Part shown: one piece after another, positions 1 to 5,690 of the stretch
Numbering within the stretch: position 1 is the first letter of the stretch
How the letters are laid out: each line of letters opens with the position of its first letter
From: Planctomycetota bacterium
Lineage (GTDB): Bacteria; Planctomycetota; Phycisphaerae; WQYP01
DNA: 5,816 bases
Direction: 5' to 3'
Assembly (NCBI GenBank): GCA_021828925.1
Contig: JAJZCT010000245.1
Coordinates: 1 to 5,816, forward strand
Translations under genes and position numbers: made by a program
Notes under the pieces: generated by a model
What the model saw: only the letters and a program-made list of their open reading frames with translations
The model's database searches: none
What the model was told of the DNA's origin: nothing

Positions 1-1
1 T

Positions 2-123
2 GCGCCCCGGCCATGGTCGGGCCCGATGCACGGGTTGACTGTGAACCTGGTCAGGTCCGGAAGGAAGCAGCCATAAGCATGTTCAGTCCGGTGCCGTCGG
101 TAGCCCGACCTTGGGCGGGGCGA
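2..123 (+). ncRNA. ffs: Small signal recognition particle RNA (4.5S-type SRP RNA)
   Basis: This is the RNA core of the bacterial signal recognition particle, which binds Ffh and targets ribosomes making membrane proteins to FtsY at the inner membrane. The near-invariant apical domain is at 49-72: the CAGG side of the symmetric internal loop (52-55), a GGAA tetraloop (59-62) closed by CC/GG, and the AGCA side (66-69). The rest folds as one long hairpin: 43-46 pairs with 81-84, 37-40 with 85-88, 28-31 with 91-94, 23-26 with 97-100, 15-22 with 103-110 (8 bp, perfect) and 3-8 with 117-122. It is therefore a single-hairpin RNA of about 120 nt, slightly longer than E. coli 4.5S, with no Alu domain visible. 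The exact ends are inferred from the closing stem, and the 5' end lies almost on the window edge, so its promoter is not included. The conserved loop fixes the strand as plus. Confidence 0.94.
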
Positions 124-132
124 CGAATCGCA

Positions 133-146
133 GGGGCAATAGCCCC
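133..146 (+). other. Short GC hairpin downstream of the SRP RNA
   Basis: A perfect 5-bp stem GGGGC/GCCCC with an AATA loop lies about 10 bases after the closing stem of the SRP RNA. Its position suits transcript termination or 3'-end processing, but a C-rich run rather than a U tract follows it, so it does not meet the usual criteria for an intrinsic terminator. The rest of the stretch from 147 to 250 is non-coding as far as I can see, and becomes AT-rich after about 208. Confidence 0.25.
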
Positions 147-253
147 CCACTCCATGTACTTTCGACCCTCGTATGGCTGGCTCGGATCCATAACAGCTTC
201 CCGCTCTTAGTTTGATTTATTTCTATTCATCCGGTTAATTTTTATCCGTCAAA

Positions 254-282
254 CTTCAATTTAGGTGTAATGTGGATACAAT
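254..282 (+). promoter_or_regulatory. Weak sigma70-like promoter candidate for the histidine phosphatase
   Basis: TACAAT at 277-282 differs from the -10 consensus by one base and lies 35 bases before the start codon, in the AT-rich leader. The matching -35 region (around 254-260, CTTCAAT) is poor, so this rests mainly on the -10 match and location. It would allow the phosphatase gene to be transcribed separately from the SRP RNA. Confidence 0.3.
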
Positions 283-317
283 TCGCGGATGATTTCGCTG
301 CAAAAGGATACTGACGC

Positions 318-995
318 ATGAATCCTCTGGAAAATATTCCGCCCCGGCTCTGGCTGGTTCGCCATGGCCAGACGGACTGGAATGCCCAACGCCGCATTCA
401 GGGTCACAGCCCCACGGAACTTAATGCAACAGGTCGGCAACAGGCCGAGATGCTCTCCCAGTGGTTTGCGGCACGGAATTTTGCCGCTATCTGGTCCAGT
501 GATCTGCCGCGTGCCCTGCAAACCGCGCAGGCCATCGCCGCCCGCCAAAGCTGCGCCATGACGGTCACTCCGCAGTTGCGAGAGCGCAATCTCGGTGCGT
601 TTGAGGGAAAAACCTGGGATGAAGTCCGGGCCATGCGGGCCGACCTGACCGGCAACAACACCGGCAACGGCGATCTGGCCGACTGGACCGGCGTCCCCGG
701 GGTCGAAAGCGATCAGCAGCTTTGGGAGCGAGCTCGGGTAGTATTGGACACAATGTCCGACGCGGTGAGCGGAAAAGATGTCATGGCCGTCACGCATGGA
801 GGCGTGCTGAAACATGTTCTGTGGCATGTTTTGGGGCTACCTGCGGGAGCGCCGCGCCGCTTCGGACTGTCCAATGGCCTGACAGCCGTGCTGGAAAAGC
901 GCGGGAGCATTTATTATCTGGTAAGCCTGTTGGATATTGAAATGCTCATGGGTCGCCCCCCCAGCGCCGATACCGCCAATGCACCGTCTGCTTAG
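318..995 (+). CDS. Histidine phosphatase family protein (phosphoglycerate mutase-like, RHG motif)
   Basis: A 225-residue cytoplasmic enzyme of the histidine phosphatase superfamily, which removes phosphate through a phospho-histidine intermediate. The family signature is LVRHGQTDWN at residues 13-22, with nucleophile H16 beside R15. The other expected residues are present: R65 in SSDLPRALQTA (60-70), the acid E89 in LRERNLGAFEG (87-97) and the second histidine H160 in VTHGGV (158-163). Length and motif order fit the cofactor-independent phosphatase branch (CobC/GpmB/PhoE-like) rather than true glycolytic mutases, but the substrate cannot be read from sequence; alpha-ribazole phosphate, phosphoglycerate or sugar phosphates are all possible. 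The last 15 or so residues are a Pro/Ala/Ser-rich tail outside the fold. ATG 318 is supported by AAGGA at 304-308, nine bases upstream, and by the short lead into the first beta strand. It sits between ffs and the glycogen synthase, with a 110-base gap to the latter. Confidence 0.93.
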   Translation: MNPLENIPPRLWLVRHGQTDWNAQRRIQGHSPTELNATGRQQAEMLSQWFAARNFAAIWSSDLPRALQTAQAIAARQSCAMTVTPQLRERNLGAFEGKTWDEVRAMRADLTGNNTGNGDLADWTGVPGVESDQQLWERARVVLDTMSDAVSGKDVMAVTHGGVLKHVLWHVLGLPAGAPRRFGLSNGLTAVLEKRGSIYYLVSLLDIEMLMGRPPSADTANAPSA

Positions 996-1021
996 TTGGG
1001 AGGGTTTTTCGCGAAATTTTT

Positions 1022-1076
1022 ATGCCTGTCGCGTTCTGAAGCATCTGTGGTAAAATCGAATCTAGCGGTCAGGCAT
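1022..1076 (+). promoter_or_regulatory. Putative promoter region of glycogen synthase, flanked by a 7-bp inverted repeat
   Basis: TAAAAT at 1051-1056 is one mismatch from the -10 consensus and lies 50 bases before the chosen ATG; no good -35 is visible 16-18 bases upstream. The element is bracketed by ATGCCTG (1022-1028) and its inverted copy CAGGCAT (1070-1076). The two arms could be operator half-sites, but 41 bases is a wide spacing and a 7-bp match can arise by chance. A separate 10-bp palindrome, TTTCGCGAAA, lies at 1007-1016 between the phosphatase stop and this region, followed by TTTT; it is too weak a hairpin to call a terminator. Confidence 0.25.
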
Positions 1077-1091
1077 GTGAGATTTTGAAAA

Positions 1092-1098
1092 AAGGTGA
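1092..1098 (+). promoter_or_regulatory. Ribosome binding site that decides the glycogen synthase start
   Basis: AAGGTGA matches the anti-Shine-Dalgarno complement and sits seven bases before ATG 1106. An in-frame TTG at 1085 would place this site inside the coding region and has no site of its own, so ATG 1106 is the preferred start. Confidence 0.7.
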
Positions 1099-1105
1099 AC
1101 GTGCG

Positions 1106-3238
1106 ATGGGAAGCGGCAACAAATCCGGTAACAAACGCGGCAAAACCGCACCGTTAAGTGAATCCTCAAAATTTGCCCAGCAAGCTGCTGAAGTTCTTGA
1201 GGGCACGGAGGCGACCAAGCAGCCACCCCCCGGCAATTACAAATCCAGCTTCGCGCCGCCATCCACCACATCCAGTTCCTTTACCCAACCCGAAGGCCAA
1301 AGTTATCATCGCCCGGATCAGCCGACTCCGGCAGTGCCCCGCACCACCGCCCGCGATTTTCCGCCGCCGCCCTTGCCCGTGCGAAAACCCGCACTGACGG
1401 ATACTGCGGTTCCGATCGGACCGGCGGCGGATGATGATCCAACCCAACCGCTGCTGTTTGAAATAGCGTGGGAAGTCTGCTGGCAACTTGGCGGTATTTA
1501 TACCGTCATGCGTACCAAAGCCGCCACGATGGTGGAATCCTGGGGCGACCGCTACTGCATGATCGGCCCTTACAATGTTGATACCGCCAGCGTTGAGTTT
1601 GAGCCTGCTGAACCCAGCGGTGCCATCGCCGAGGCCATCCACCGCCTGGAAGAAATGTCGATTCGCGCGCATTACGGCCATTGGCTTATTGAAGGTCGCC
1701 CACGTGTGCTGCTGCTGGATTTCATGTCGGCGTTTGGACGGCTTGGTGAGTTCAAATACACCCTGTGGAAAGACCACGGAATTGAGGCTCCGGATAATGA
1801 TGTTGATACCAACAACGTCGTGGTATTCGGAATGCTGGCGGGATTATTTTTTCAGGAGTTGTGCCGCTTTAAGCCCGAGCATCGCCCCATCATCGCGCAT
1901 TTCCATGAGTGGATGGTAGCTCCCGGCCTGATGCGTATCAGTCTTCTTAAGCTTCCGGTAGCCACCGTGTTTACCACCCATGCCACGCTGCTGGGGCGGT
2001 ATTTGTGTACTGATAATCCGGATTTTTATTCCAAGCTCGATTCCATTAATCCCGATCAAGCCGCCGGGCATTATGCCATTTATGCCCGTTACTGTCTGGA
2101 GCGCGGTGCGGCGAATTGTGCCGATGTATTTACCACCGTATCCGATGTGACAGCGTTGGAGGCTGAAAAGCTTCTGCACCGCAAGCCCGATGTTATTACG
2201 CCCAACGGGCTGAACATACAACGCTTTGCCGCTCTGCATGAATTTCAGACCCTGCACAAACAATACAAGGAAGCCATTCACACGTTTGTCGCCGGCCACT
2301 TTTTTCCCTCCTATACGTTTGACCTTGATCGGACCATTTATGTATTTACCTCCGGTCGGTATGAATACACCAACAAGGGCATTAATCTGTTTATTGAATC
2401 TCTGGCGCGGCTGAATCACTGGCTGAAATCCGGAAATATTCCCATTACCGTTGTCGCCTTTATCATTACACGAGCGCCATATAAATCCATTAATGTTGAT
2501 GTGTTGAAAAGTCAGGCCATGTTTGATGAACTCAAACTCACGTGTGAAAGAGTCTCAGAGGAAATCGGACATCGTTTGCTCCAGAATGTCAGTCAGGGAA
2601 AAATGCCGGATACGGAACATCTGATCACCGAAAGCTCGATGGTTCGGCTCAAGCGTGGCTTGCATGCGTGGCGCAGTTGGAAGCAACCTGCCATTGTCAC
2701 GCATGATCTCTGGGACGACGCCAAAGATTCCGTGTTGGAGCAACTGCGGGCGTGTCACCTCTTTAACGCGAAAGAGGACCCGGTGAAAGTGATTTTTCAT
2801 CCCGATTTTCTCTCTGCCACGTCGCCGCTGATCGGCCTGGATTATGATCAATTTGTCCGCGGATGCCACATGGGCGTATTTCCCAGCTACTATGAACCAT
2901 GGGGCTACACCCCAATGGAGTGCGTAGCCAATGGCGTGGCCGCAGCCACCAGCGATCTGGCGGGGTTCGGCAGTTATGTGTTAAAACATATCCATGATCC
3001 AGCCAATAACGGTCTATTTGTCGTGGGTCGGCGTTATGCTTCATTTGACCAATCCGCGCACCAGCTTACGGAAATACTTTTTAACTTTGCACTGAAAGAC
3101 CGTCGCGGGCGCATTGAATTACGCAACCGCGTGGAGCGGCTGTCGGAATATTTTGACTGGCACAACCTTATTTCCCATTATGCCCATGCGCATCGCCTGG
3201 CGCTGTCGCGTAAGGCGGGGACAGCGGCTGGGGGTTAG
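1106..3238 (+). CDS. Eukaryote-type glycogen synthase (GT3 family), UDP-glucose dependent
   Basis: This 710-residue cytoplasmic enzyme should transfer glucose from UDP-glucose onto alpha-1,4-glucan ends, the chain-elongating step of glycogen synthesis. It aligns by eye through the whole of yeast and human glycogen synthase, not bacterial GlgA (GT5). Residues 1-113 are a low-complexity Pro/Ser/Thr tail, probably disordered. The GT-B fold then runs from GGIYTV (129-134) through HFHEW (265-269), the FTTHATLLGRYLC block (289-301), TPNGLN (365-370), SGRYE..NKG (416-425), IFHP (563-566) and SYYEPWGYTPME (594-605). Counterparts of the catalytic and donor-binding residues are present: R298, R418, K424, E597 and E605, the latter two spaced as in yeast Gsy2 E509/E517. 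The arginine helix that senses glucose-6-phosphate is also kept (R666, R667, R669, R673, R675, R678). The protein ends shortly after the fold, without the C-terminal phosphorylation tail of animal enzymes. ATG 1106 is chosen over the upstream TTG 1085 because of the ribosome binding site at 1092-1098. The assignment to GT3 is near certain; in vivo regulation is inferred. Confidence 0.96.
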   Translation: MGSGNKSGNKRGKTAPLSESSKFAQQAAEVLEGTEATKQPPPGNYKSSFAPPSTTSSSFTQPEGQSYHRPDQPTPAVPRTTARDFPPPPLPVRKPALTDTAVPIGPAADDDPTQPLLFEIAWEVCWQLGGIYTVMRTKAATMVESWGDRYCMIGPYNVDTASVEFEPAEPSGAIAEAIHRLEEMSIRAHYGHWLIEGRPRVLLLDFMSAFGRLGEFKYTLWKDHGIEAPDNDVDTNNVVVFGMLAGLFFQELCRFKPEHRPIIAHFHEWMVAPGLMRISLLKLPVATVFTTHATLLGRYLCTDNPDFYSKLDSINPDQAAGHYAIYARYCLERGAANCADVFTTVSDVTALEAEKLLHRKPDVITPNGLNIQRFAALHEFQTLHKQYKEAIHTFVAGHFFPSYTFDLDRTIYVFTSGRYEYTNKGINLFIESLARLNHWLKSGNIPITVVAFIITRAPYKSINVDVLKSQAMFDELKLTCERVSEEIGHRLLQNVSQGKMPDTEHLITESSMVRLKRGLHAWRSWKQPAIVTHDLWDDAKDSVLEQLRACHLFNAKEDPVKVIFHPDFLSATSPLIGLDYDQFVRGCHMGVFPSYYEPWGYTPMECVANGVAAATSDLAGFGSYVLKHIHDPANNGLFVVGRRYASFDQSAHQLTEILFNFALKDRRGRIELRNRVERLSEYFDWHNLISHYAHAHRLALSRKAGTAAGG

Positions 3239-3271
3239 ATCTTAGTATGTAATATTCAGTTAGAAGGGGTG

Positions 3272-3285
3272 GAAGCGCTTCGCTT
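3272..3285 (+). repeat. Small palindrome/hairpin between glycogen synthase and the oxidoreductase
   Basis: GAAGCGCTTC (3272-3281) is a perfect 10-bp palindrome, and AAGCG-CTT-CGCTT (3273-3285) can form a 5-bp hairpin within it. It lies midway in the 96-base gap between the two genes. There is no U tract, so I do not call it a terminator; it may be an operator or simply chance. Confidence 0.25.
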
Positions 3286-3334
3286 GGCGGGAGCTTGAAG
3301 ACACCTCCGTAGGCGTTGGAAGTTAGGAATAACA

Positions 3335-4285
3335 ATGATGAAAGCTATGACACTTTCCGCTAATGGCGGGCCTGAAGTTTTGGTTTTACAAGATGTCGCC
3401 AAACCGGAAATACGACCTGATCAGATTCTTGTGAAAGTTCAAGCCGTGGCCGTTAATCCCATTGACTGCAAAATTCGTAAAACCGGGGCCTTTGGTTATG
3501 GTGCCGGCTCGATTCTGGGATTTGACGTTTCCGGCACTGTGGAGCAAACCGGATCGCTGGTGCGCAACGTTCAGGCTGGGGATGCGGTGTTTTACTGCCC
3601 CGACTTTTCCGGCCCAGGCGCTAATGCACAGTACCATGCGGTTCGAGCGGACATTGTGGCAAAGAAACCGGCACACCTCGGTTATATTGAAGCGGCGGCC
3701 GTGCCTCTGACCGCCCTGACCGCATGGGCAGGTCTGATAGAACAGGGTGATTTGCGGCTGGGGCAAACCGTTCTGATCATCGGTGCCTCAGGCGGCGTTG
3801 GCTCGATGGCCGTACAGCTTGCTCATGCTGCGGGAGCTTATGTTTATGCAGTCTGCTCGGCTGCCAATGCCGCCCTGGTGCGTTCACTGGGTGCGGACCG
3901 TGTCATCGACCGCCAGAGCGAAGATTTTGTCTCAGTGGTTCAACAAGAAGCCGGAATGGTTGATCTGGTATTTGACTGCTTCGGGGACACCTACGCCGCA
4001 CGCAGCATTCCAGTTATTCGCCCCATGGGCCGCATCACGACGATTGTGGATCCCAAAGGTGATTTTTCATTAGGATACCGGCACAATATTGCCCTTCACT
4101 ATGTAAGCCTCGCGTTTGATTCCATCCCCCGCCGGGTTGCCGGCATGACCAGGCTTTCCGCCCTGCTGGAGCGCGAAGTTCTCAAACCGGTGATCAACAA
4201 AGTCTTACCACTGGAAAATCTTGCCGACGCACATCGCGCTTTGGAAGCCGGCGGCGGCTTCGGGAAAATTGTACTCACGGTTTAG
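3335..4285 (+). CDS. Zinc-free medium-chain dehydrogenase, NAD(P)H:quinone oxidoreductase-like
   Basis: A 316-residue cytoplasmic oxidoreductase of the medium-chain dehydrogenase/reductase superfamily, quinone oxidoreductase/zeta-crystallin branch (COG0604). The N-terminal GroES-like domain carries AVNPIDCKIR (39-48) and GFDVSGTVE (62-70); the Rossmann domain has the nucleotide-binding loop GASGGVGSMAVQLA (150-163), and the usual GADRVID block follows at 186-192. The zinc-ligand cysteines and histidine of alcohol dehydrogenases are absent, as expected for this branch, which typically reduces quinones or enone-type alkenes with NADPH. The exact substrate and the NADPH-over-NADH choice cannot be read with certainty. 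Length is normal for the family. ATG 3335 is followed at once by a second ATG at 3338; AGGA at 3325-3328 serves either (6 or 9 bases away), so the start is uncertain by one codon. It lies 96 bases after glycogen synthase, with no evident functional link. Confidence 0.93.
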   Translation: MMKAMTLSANGGPEVLVLQDVAKPEIRPDQILVKVQAVAVNPIDCKIRKTGAFGYGAGSILGFDVSGTVEQTGSLVRNVQAGDAVFYCPDFSGPGANAQYHAVRADIVAKKPAHLGYIEAAAVPLTALTAWAGLIEQGDLRLGQTVLIIGASGGVGSMAVQLAHAAGAYVYAVCSAANAALVRSLGADRVIDRQSEDFVSVVQQEAGMVDLVFDCFGDTYAARSIPVIRPMGRITTIVDPKGDFSLGYRHNIALHYVSLAFDSIPRRVAGMTRLSALLEREVLKPVINKVLPLENLADAHRALEAGGGFGKIVLTV

Positions 4286-4345
4286 TTCGCATCCGACCGC
4301 ATGAGACGGCTTCGGCGAAAAAAAATAATCGTTTTAGGGTAACTC

Positions 4346-4483
4346 GTGAATTCTCCCCTTTTACATCACCTGCTGTTCATCGGGCTGGAATTGGCGGCGC
4401 ATCCGCTGGTGTATGTAATGATTGCATGGTTCTTTGGGTCGAATCCCGGTTTGAGGACGGGGTTCGGATCACCACGGGCGTAA
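4346..4483 (+). CDS. Small hydrophobic ORF, probably the 5' part of a frameshifted membrane protein
   Basis: A 45-residue reading frame starting with GTG, with AGGG at 4336-4339 six bases upstream. Residues 5-30 are strongly hydrophobic (LLFIGLEL, then LVYVMIAWFF, broken by H19-P20), which fits one membrane-spanning segment or signal anchor. After residue 35 the frame loses character (RTGFGSPRA) and stops at TAA 4481. At the same point the frame one base back becomes protein-like, and adding a single T to the TTT at 4450-4452 joins the two into about 177 residues reading NPGFEDGVRI across the junction. I therefore read this as the true N-terminus of the following ORF rather than a free small protein, though a genuine 45-residue membrane peptide cannot be excluded. 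I do not recognise the family. Confidence 0.5.
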   Translation: MNSPLLHHLLFIGLELAAHPLVYVMIAWFFGSNPGLRTGFGSPRA

Positions 4484-4878
4484 ACCCGCAACTTAGCGCG
4501 TTCCCGCGTGATCCGATGGAGCAATCGGCCAATTTCGTTTGGGTCACAAGCGTCGCCGCAATATGCGAGGCCCATCAGCGGCGCCTCGATCAATTGGGCA
4601 TGACGGCACGCCGCCGGTGTGTCCCCGCCAGAGGCCAGGAGATTGCGATGCTCAATCGCGACTGGGATGCCAGTGGACAACGGCGCGAACTATTGGGCTA
4701 CCAATACCGGGATCAGACAGATGACGTTTATCATTTAACTTGGAAAGGAGCGTTGCTGTGCAGTTGGCGGCTCGTGCAACCAACAAAAGCAATCCGCGCA
4801 TTCCTGCGCGATCACAAAGCACGACGTCTATGGCGTGAACTTGGCATGGACCGCAGCAATACCGCATCAACTCTATAA
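4426..4878 (+). CDS. Uncharacterised protein, probable 3' part of the frameshifted membrane protein
   Basis: An open frame of 150 codons of unknown function. The portion from about residue 9 (4450) onwards looks like a real protein: mixed charged and hydrophobic, with normal codon use and a basic C-terminus containing TWKGALLCSWRL and then a Lys/Arg-rich helix (AIRAFLRDHKARRLWRELGM). No catalytic motif or known domain is recognised. ATG 4426 is an unlikely natural start: no Shine-Dalgarno site precedes it, and it lies inside the hydrophobic coding segment of the overlapping frame, which has one. The natural product is probably about 177 residues, starting at GTG 4346 with an N-terminal membrane segment and a cytoplasmic or periplasmic basic tail, now split by a one-base loss in a T run near 4450 (mutation or consensus error). 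It begins 60 bases after the oxidoreductase and faces the TPR gene convergently. Confidence 0.6.
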   Translation: MVLWVESRFEDGVRITTGVNPQLSAFPRDPMEQSANFVWVTSVAAICEAHQRRLDQLGMTARRRCVPARGQEIAMLNRDWDASGQRRELLGYQYRDQTDDVYHLTWKGALLCSWRLVQPTKAIRAFLRDHKARRLWRELGMDRSNTASTL

Positions 4879-4924
4879 TCCCACTGGGCTGCTTCATGAT
4901 TGCAAGAGCAACGGGCAATAATAT

Positions 4925-4946
4925 GGCAGTTGGCCCGCAAACTGCC
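4925..4946. terminator. Candidate hairpin between convergent genes
   Basis: GGCAGTT (4925-4931) pairs perfectly with AACTGCC (4940-4946) around an 8-base loop; an alternative overlapping stem uses GTTGGC (4929-4934) and GCCAAC (4944-4949). It lies in the 119-base gap between two convergent genes, where a shared terminator would be expected. Neither strand has a convincing U tract after the stem (the minus strand has only ATATTATT), so this is a weak call based on position and pairing. Confidence 0.3.
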
Positions 4947-4997
4947 AACCAGACGACAACCATGCTCGCTGCGGAAGTATCGAAGTTGTCGCTCCAC

Positions 4998-5690
4998 TCA
5001 CGGCAACCGCACATAAAATGTTCGCAATTTGTCGCCCGCCATATCGACGGTAAACGGCACGCTGTTTACGCCGCCCGCTGATACCTGAACGGTGCTGTCC
5101 CCTGGCGGCAATTTAGCGGGAATTACATACACGGTTCGCGGCAACATTTCCCAGTAACGTGTATCGGCCTGCGATGAAGCCGCCAAAAGTGCTCCTACAC
5201 CCGCAACACCTAATCCAATCAGCGCCTCGGTTCCATTATTGTTATAAGCTCCATTATCCACAGCCGCTGCGCCGCCGACCATCATCCCTGTTCCAATAAC
5301 CGCCTTGGCCTCGCGGATGGTATCTATGGTGAGCCACCGCTTGTCCTGTGCCAGCGCCAGCGTATCTACCATATCGGAATTGGCGATGCCGGAAACAGGA
5401 TGGTTGTTATCCCATGCATAAACCGGGGGAATCGGACCGGCCTGCCACGGCGGGGGCGTAAAGACGGATTGTTCACCATACCATCCCGCCGCCCGGCGCC
5501 GGGGTCCGAAACCCCAATCCACAAATATCAAAGCGTTAATTCCCGGTTCGTACATTTTCTTGACCACATCGCTAATCGCCGGATCCAACTGCTGGGCCCG
5601 TTGAAAATTGGCCGCCGCCAGCTTCGGATGCCCCAGTTTCATATAACAAACGCCCAAGCCAAAGTAACCCAAAACAAAATTGGAATCGAC
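4998..5690 (-). CDS. TPR-containing protein resembling the COG3014 family, 5' end missing
   Basis: The minus-strand frame from the junction at 5690 to TGA 4998-5000 encodes the last 230 residues of a larger protein. Residues 6-38 form one good tetratricopeptide repeat, with Y9, L12, G13, Y16, A25, F29, A32 and P37 at consensus positions. Then come a GFGPRR motif (60-65), a Pro/Trp-rich loop, a glycine-rich hydrophobic stretch (156-171) and QADTRYWEMLPRTVYV (174-189) followed by LPPG. This order (TPR, GxGPR, QADTR.W..LP, LPPG) recalls COG3014-type proteins, often envelope lipoproteins of unknown function; I recognise this from memory, so it is moderate. A TTG at 5672-5670 could be called as start, but it falls inside the TPR, and the frame stays protein-like upstream to 5690 (VDSNFV). 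Beyond the junction the sequence becomes the inverted copy and soon hits a stop, so the true start and any signal peptide are lost. Frame is intact elsewhere. Confidence 0.75.
   Translation of the reverse strand, partial: VDSNFVLGYFGLGVCYMKLGHPKLAAANFQRAQQLDPAISDVVKKMYEPGINALIFVDWGFGPRRRAAGWYGEQSVFTPPPWQAGPIPPVYAWDNNHPVSGIANSDMVDTLALAQDKRWLTIDTIREAKAVIGTGMMVGGAAAVDNGAYNNNGTEALIGLGVAGVGALLAASSQADTRYWEMLPRTVYVIPAKLPPGDSTVQVSAGGVNSVPFTVDMAGDKLRTFYVRLP
5100..5225 (-). repeat. Inverted repeat arm 1 (126 bp, inside the TPR gene)
   Basis: This segment is identical, as reverse complement, to 5691-5816 over all 126 bases by direct comparison. It encodes residues 156-197 of the minus-strand TPR protein in a sensible context, so it is the original copy. 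The match stops sharply at 5225/5226 (5226 does not pair with 5690). Confidence 0.97.

Noticed and set aside
13..210. Plus-strand 65-codon open frame over the SRP RNA
   Set aside because: It covers the conserved SRP RNA core and has no ribosome binding site or protein-like composition.
261..827. Minus-strand 188-codon open frame opposite the histidine phosphatase
   Set aside because: It lies antisense to a gene with clear family motifs and has no recognisable domain of its own.
1166..1777. Minus-strand 203-codon open frame opposite glycogen synthase
   Set aside because: Antisense shadow; its Gly/Arg-rich sequence mirrors the proline-rich tail of the real gene.
1844..2419. Minus-strand 191-codon open frame opposite glycogen synthase
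   Set aside because: Antisense to conserved GT3 sequence, with no motif or ribosome binding site.
4296..4341. Possible terminator after the oxidoreductase (bulged CCGACCG/CGG-CT-TCGG stem next to an A-rich run)
   Set aside because: The stem is short and bulged, and an A tract rather than a T tract follows it on the coding strand.
4440..4460. Programmed -1 ribosomal frameshift joining the two halves of the membrane protein
   Set aside because: No slippery heptamer and no obvious downstream pseudoknot; an indel or consensus error is simpler.
4366..5014. Two overlapping minus-strand open frames (104 and 120 codons) opposite the frameshifted membrane protein
   Set aside because: The plus strand has better protein character (hydrophobic segment with ribosome binding site, then a basic helical tail); the minus frames overlap each other and the TPR gene end.
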